Source: Desulfamplus magnetovallimortis (GTDB taxonomy: Bacteria; Desulfobacterota; Desulfobacteria; Desulfobacterales; Desulfobacteraceae). Taken from it: a DNA stretch of 64,000 bases. Positions 63,133-64,000 of the stretch are shown one piece after another (the first letter of the stretch is position 1; each line of letters begins with the position of its first letter). A program made the position numbers and the translations under genes. The notes under the pieces were generated by a model that saw only the letters and a list, made by a program, of their open reading frames with translations, was not told where the DNA came from and searched no databases. Location of the stretch: positions 434,536-498,535 of the forward strand of contig NZ_LT828541.1 in assembly GCF_900170035.1 (NCBI RefSeq). Reading direction: 5' to 3'.

Positions 63133-64000
63133 TTTATTGCCTCTCGTTTTCCTTCAATTTGTACAGTCACACTTTTTCCTTCAATTTGTACAGCCCCACT
63201 TTTTCTTTCAATTTGTATAGCCCCACTTTTTCCTTCAGACATTTCATTTTTCCATAGTCTTATCTGAACAAGACATGAGTTTGGGGCCGATGAATGTGAT
63301 CTTTTAATGATGCTTTTCCCGGGTGTAAGAAGGTTGATACAGCCTCCTTTATCAGCAGAATTACCAGGCTCGCCCACAGGTTCATATCGGGCAGAACCTT
63401 CACAGGAGTGGACAACCCCTGGAGGTAGTCTATGGGTAAGTTGTGCTGCACAGATAACCGATCCTCGGTCGTTAAATATCTCCACCAGGTCATGCTGCCT
63501 TATGTTTCTTGCCGCAGCATCAAGTGGATTTATTCTCACGATCCAGTAATAGTGGCCTTTTTTAAGGATTCTGTGATCCTTGACATCGTTCATGAAACCA
63601 TCTTTAGCATCAAACATTGTATGAAAACTGTACCGAGGATGGGGGGATATCATCTGCAATGGGTATTTTTCCACCAAATCCTTGCACCCATGTCCTTCCC
63701 ATGAGGGGATATATTTGGATATTGTGGGTCTTTCAGGATCATCAGGTGCAAATCTCTTGAGGCTTGATGACTCAAACTCAAGTTTTCCTGACTGGGTCTG
63801 GAGACCGGATTTCCATTTTTCAGTATAATCAGAAGGCAAAGGAGAGAGTTCCGGCAGATCCTTTTTTCTGCCTTCGGCAAACCAGCGGTATGAGACAGGT
63901 GCCCGCAGGGATTCATCAGGAGCCGGCACAACATAGTAACCCTTTTTCATAAACTGTTGCCATGAGATAACCTTTGGAAGATCACTTGCATTAAAAAGGC
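63129..64000 (-). CDS. Second transhydroxylase-like large subunit, C-terminal part (runs off window)
   Basis: The visible 290 residues are the C-terminal part of a second large subunit. [20 protein letters not shown] at the window edge aligns with DASDLPKVVDWETFNKKGYQ of the first. [40 protein letters not shown] and [20 protein letters not shown] follow, all with counterparts. After the conserved end ([13 protein letters not shown]) it has a tail of nine-residue repeats (EGKSGAIQI and variants, nearly four copies) not found in the first subunit. The catalytic residues lie outside the window. Confidence 0.85.
   Translation of the reverse strand, partial: LFNASDLPKVISWQQFMKKGYYVVPAPDESLRAPVSYRWFAEGRKKDLPELSPLPSDYTEKWKSGLQTQSGKLEFESSSLKRFAPDDPERPTISKYIPSWEGHGCKDLVEKYPLQMISPHPRYSFHTMFDAKDGFMNDVKDHRILKKGHYYWIVRINPLDAAARNIRQHDLVEIFNDRGSVICAAQLTHRLPPGVVHSCEGSARYEPVGEPGNSADKGGCINLLTPGKSIIKRSHSSAPNSCLVQIRLWKNEMSEGKSGAIQIERKSGAVQIEGKSVTVQIEGKREAIK
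63140..63240. repeat. 27-nt coding tandem repeat in the second large subunit
   Basis: Nearly four units of 27 nt (plus strand TTTTTCCTTCAATTTGTACA then GCCCCAC, with variants) encode the C-terminal tail of the second large subunit. The unit is nine codons, so copy-number change would keep the frame. Confidence 0.85.

Overview
The window looks like a chromosomal segment of an anaerobic, marine-type Desulfobacterota bacterium, most likely of the Desulfobacterales. I infer this from three things: the group III nif operon with nifI1/nifI2 between nifH and nifD, an IspH-UbiA fusion, and ADP-forming acyl-CoA synthetase plus transhydroxylase-type molybdoenzymes. Genus cannot be fixed from the sequence alone. 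The DNA is moderately AT-rich and full of short palindromic repeats and MITE-like elements, which occupy nearly every intergenic gap. No rRNA, tRNA, CRISPR array or intact transposase gene was recognised.

Layout. (1) 1-5.8 kb, minus strand: methylthioadenosine/purine salvage (mtaD, a frameshifted adenine deaminase, mtnA) and an EamA transporter. (2) 5.8-9.3 kb: accessory zone with a repeat cluster, an orphan BrnA antitoxin behind a truncated BrnT, remnants of a DUF1156 methylase/PLD-helicase defence locus, and an intact VapC-type toxin pair. (3) 9.3-25.1 kb: a receiver/PEP-binding protein, a hybrid histidine kinase with a response regulator-TPR partner, parA-parB, ispH-ubiA, a frameshifted fapA-like gene, isocitrate dehydrogenase and serC. 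(4) 25.3-37.2 kb, minus strand: nifH-nifI1-nifI2-nifD-nifK-nifE-nifN-nifB-ferredoxin-nifV, a complete Mo-nitrogenase operon with palindromes at several gene junctions and a 31-nt tandem repeat between nifH and nifI1. (5) 38.1-51.2 kb: an envelope locus with an Lcl/DUF1566 protein, a small secreted protein, a ferredoxin plus Tat flavoprotein (interrupted by TAG), then CotH-like kinase, DUF4956 membrane protein, HlyD/beta-propeller fusion, TolC-like outer membrane protein and a frameshifted VTC-type polyphosphate polymerase. (6) 51.3-64 kb: cspA, then a gene set headed by a pyrogallol-phloroglucinol transhydroxylase-like molybdoenzyme (large and small subunits), followed by cupin, SDR, two-gene ADP-forming acyl-CoA synthetase, enoyl-CoA hydratase, DUF35 protein and thiolase. 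A second transhydroxylase pair lies on the opposite strand and runs off the window.

How it fits together. The 52-64 kb region reads as an anaerobic route for polyhydroxylated aromatics or a related ring compound: hydroxyl transposition by the Mo enzyme, reduction by the SDR, then CoA activation or ATP recovery, hydration and thiolysis to acetyl-CoA units. The 43.6-51.2 kb block is a conserved but functionally uncharacterised type of envelope system (CotH/DUF4956/VTC plus an export-like HlyD/OMP pair). These two blocks are the best candidates for undescribed biology. The repeat families form the third theme: two MITE families with visible target duplications, nested in one another, and a two-hairpin repeat whose arms covary between copies.

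Several genes (ade, fapA-like, nifV 5' end, VTC) are each broken by one base in a homopolymer run. Sequencing error has to be excluded before any of these is called a pseudogene.
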